A stretch of 7,144 nucleotides of DNA from DQTL01 sp964396505 (GTDB lineage: Bacteria; Bacteroidota; Bacteroidia; Flavobacteriales; Flavobacteriaceae): NCBI GenBank assembly GCA_964396505.1, contig CAYNFJ010000107.1:1-7144 (forward strand), in the 5' to 3' direction. The notes under the pieces are model-generated. The model searched no databases and had not been told where the DNA came from. It saw only the letters and a program-made list of their open reading frames with translations. Position numbers and translations under genes: made by a program. Of the stretch, positions 5,405 through 7,144 are shown in pieces (positions within the stretch are counted from its first letter, which is position 1; every line of letters begins with the position of its first letter).

Positions 5405-7072
5405 ATGAAAAAAATTTTCCTTATTGCCACACTTATATGGGCAGGTCTAATGAATGCACAAGATTACGGAACCCTATCCGGTGGTTTTGAAACCAGTATC
5501 CAAAACTACAAAGATGATGAAGCTATTGGGGCTTATGCTCCATCGGATACTTGGGCATCGAATAATTATTTTAAATTGGATTATCGTTATAAGAAAATAG
5601 GTGCCGGTATTCAATATGAGGCCTACCTCCCGGCTTTACAAGGATATCCCGATACTTTTAAGGGAAACAAGGTTGCTAATTTTTATGTTTCTTACCAAGA
5701 TGATAATTTTGGGATAACAGCAGGACATATCTATGAGCAATATGGCAGTGGACTTATATTACGAACTTGGGAAGACCGGCAAATCGGGATTAACAATGCC
5801 GTAAAAGGTGTAAGTGTATGGTTCAAACCGGTTGAGCAACTTACCTTAAAGGCCTTGTACGGCAATCAACGATTGAATTTGACAGAAACCGGAGAGGGCA
5901 TTTTAAGAGGTTTTGATGCCGATTTTGATGTTTTGGGAGCCTTCCAATTAGAAAGTGATTTTTCTTTGCGATTAGGAGGTAGTTTGCTTAGCAAATACCA
6001 AGGAGGCTATACCGGACCAGCCGATGATTTTCCATCAGAAGTAACTTCACTTTCCCGTCGTATCAACATAGGTTATGCCAATTTTTATATCAATGGCGAA
6101 TATGTAACCAAAGGAAATGATGTGTTATCCAATGGGTTAAATCCTTATCAAGATTATTATGACAACTATTACAAAGGAAGCGCTTTACTTTTAGAAACCG
6201 GTTTTGCTAAAAAAGGTTTGGGAATCAATGCGACTTTCAGACGATTGGAAAATATGAATTCCAGAAGTGATCGAAATTATATTACCGGTACCAATAACGA
6301 AGTTATAGTAAACTACCTACCGGCGCTTACCCAACAACAAGATTACAGTTTAGCCAATATTTATGTGTACACTGCCCAAACCAGCTATGAAAATTTCCAT
6401 AGTAGTGTGGGTGAAATTGGCGGTCAAATTGATCTTTTTTACAAAATTAAAAAGGGTTCGACTCTAGGAGGAAAATACGGTACCCGATTATCGGTAAATT
6501 ATGCCCATTGGAATGGCTTGAAAGCCACCATAGACCCTAATCTACCGGAAGGACCGGACATTCAAACCGAATTTTTACAATTTGGCGATAAGTATTTTAC
6601 CGAATTGAATGTGAAGATTCAAAAAAGATGGAACAAAAAATTCAAATCCAATCTTTTATTTATCCATTCTTATTATGATGATGCTATTTTTGGTACAGCC
6701 TCTCACGATGTGATTAAAAGCAAGATAGCCGTAGGTGATTTCACCTATAAATTAACTGCTAAAAAAGCGGTTCGGTTAGAATTACAACATTTGTGGACCA
6801 AAGAAGATAAGAAAAACTGGATGGCCGGCACTTTAGAATATACCGTTGCGCCCAAATGGGGTGTTTTTGCTGCTGATATGTACAATTACGGAAATGATGA
6901 TTCGGACAAACAGCTACATTATTATAACTTTGGCGCCAATTATACAAAGGATGCGACCCGTTTGGCAGTTACTTATGGAAGACAACGCGGCGGGTTACTC
7001 TGTGTAGGCGGTGTGTGTAGATATGTGCCTACTGCTTCCGGATTGACCATAACCCTCAATACATCATTCTAA
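5405..7072 (+). CDS. DUF6029 family predicted outer-membrane beta-barrel protein
   Basis: The 555-residue product starts at the ATG 5405, giving a clean signal peptide (MKKIFLIATLIWAGLMNA, cleavage before Gln19). I recognise the Bacteroidetes DUF6029 family; its function is unknown. The mature chain is rich in alternating aromatic and polar beta-strands, and the sequence ends in LTITLNTSF with a terminal Phe, the usual beta-signal of an outer-membrane barrel. A conserved-looking block is GHIYEQYGSGLILRTWEDR (107-125). The only two cysteines are C533 and C538 in CVGGVC, close to the C-terminus, and they could form a small disulfide loop. The longer frame from ATG 5378 was rejected because that codon is in a hairpin stem and adds a poor leader. 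The gene follows the TlpA-like gene on the same strand after 60 bases, and a terminator comes 24 bases after the stop. The transport or structural role is not evident. Confidence 0.85.
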   Translation: MKKIFLIATLIWAGLMNAQDYGTLSGGFETSIQNYKDDEAIGAYAPSDTWASNNYFKLDYRYKKIGAGIQYEAYLPALQGYPDTFKGNKVANFYVSYQDDNFGITAGHIYEQYGSGLILRTWEDRQIGINNAVKGVSVWFKPVEQLTLKALYGNQRLNLTETGEGILRGFDADFDVLGAFQLESDFSLRLGGSLLSKYQGGYTGPADDFPSEVTSLSRRINIGYANFYINGEYVTKGNDVLSNGLNPYQDYYDNYYKGSALLLETGFAKKGLGINATFRRLENMNSRSDRNYITGTNNEVIVNYLPALTQQQDYSLANIYVYTAQTSYENFHSSVGEIGGQIDLFYKIKKGSTLGGKYGTRLSVNYAHWNGLKATIDPNLPEGPDIQTEFLQFGDKYFTELNVKIQKRWNKKFKSNLLFIHSYYDDAIFGTASHDVIKSKIAVGDFTYKLTAKKAVRLELQHLWTKEDKKNWMAGTLEYTVAPKWGVFAADMYNYGNDDSDKQLHYYNFGANYTKDATRLAVTYGRQRGGLLCVGGVCRYVPTASGLTITLNTSF

Positions 7073-7095
7073 AGAATATCAATTCATTGAAAATA

Positions 7096-7123
7096 AAAGC
7101 CGGTTAATCCGGCTTTATTTTTT
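7096..7123 (+). terminator. Terminator after DUF6029, probably bidirectional
   Basis: The stem AAAGCCGG/CCGGCTTT (7096-7103 and 7109-7116) with loop TTAAT is followed by A and six T (7118-7123) on the plus strand. On the minus strand the same stem is followed by a T-rich stretch (TATTTTC), so it could also end a converging transcript. Confidence 0.85.
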
Positions 7124-7144
7124 GTCAATTAATTCTAATTTTTC
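7115..7144 (-). CDS. Possible C-terminal end of a converging gene (nine codons)
   Basis: On the minus strand the frame entering from the right edge reads EKLELIDKK and then TAA (7117-7115); the other two minus frames stop within a few codons. The stop lies at the edge of the bidirectional terminator, as expected for a gene ending here. Nine charged residues are far too few to identify a product, and the call rests mainly on position. Confidence 0.3.
   Translation of the reverse strand, partial: EKLELIDKK

Noticed and set aside
6759..6947. Minus-strand open frame of 62 codons inside the DUF6029 gene
   Set aside because: It is antisense to coding sequence, with no promoter or recognisable product.
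1..7144. Mobile elements, CRISPR arrays, riboswitches, tRNA genes
   Set aside because: I found no terminal inverted repeats with a transposase, no regularly spaced repeats, and no cloverleaf or long structured leader; intergenic gaps are all short and explained by promoters and terminators.

Overview
The window looks like a chromosomal segment of a member of the Bacteroidota, most likely class Flavobacteriia. The DNA is AT-rich (roughly 60% A+T by eye). Starts lack clear Shine-Dalgarno sequences, and several genes carry the Bacteroidetes -7 promoter motif TAnnTTTG. The protein families (Omp28-related lipoprotein, DUF6029, flavobacterial DUF2797, K+-dependent membrane pyrophosphatase) fit the same group. 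I see no mobile element, CRISPR array, tRNA, rRNA or prophage signal.

Layout. Positions 1-582 (minus) hold the first 194 codons of a DUF2797 protein that runs off the left edge. A strong hairpin terminator (617-647) separates it from hppA (674-3070, minus), a K+-dependent membrane pyrophosphatase with an unusual hydrophilic C-terminal tail. hppA has its own well-formed promoter (3117-3146). A second terminator (3172-3207) ends the minus-strand gene at 3233-4747, an Omp28-related lipoprotein with three Ig-like repeats and a thioredoxin-like CGYC domain. A 111-bp divergent region (4748-4858) carries one -7 element on each strand. To its right lie a secreted TlpA-like thioredoxin (4859-5344, CVPC) and, after a 60-bp gap containing a terminator-like hairpin, a DUF6029 predicted outer-membrane barrel (5405-7072). 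The window closes with a probably bidirectional terminator (7096-7123) and the possible last codons of a converging minus-strand gene.

How the genes may work together. hppA couples pyrophosphate hydrolysis to ion pumping at the inner membrane and appears to be its own transcription unit. The most interesting part is the divergent cluster Omp28-like / TlpA-like / DUF6029. All three are exported. Two have CxxC thioredoxin-type active sites, and the third has just two cysteines, set six residues apart in a C-terminal CVGGVC motif. I infer, without proof, an envelope thiol-disulfide module in which the barrel could be the client.

Two gene starts were moved inward from the longest open frame. A GTG at 4780 overlaps a promoter element, and an ATG at 5378 lies inside a hairpin stem. 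In both cases the inner ATG begins a clean signal peptide.
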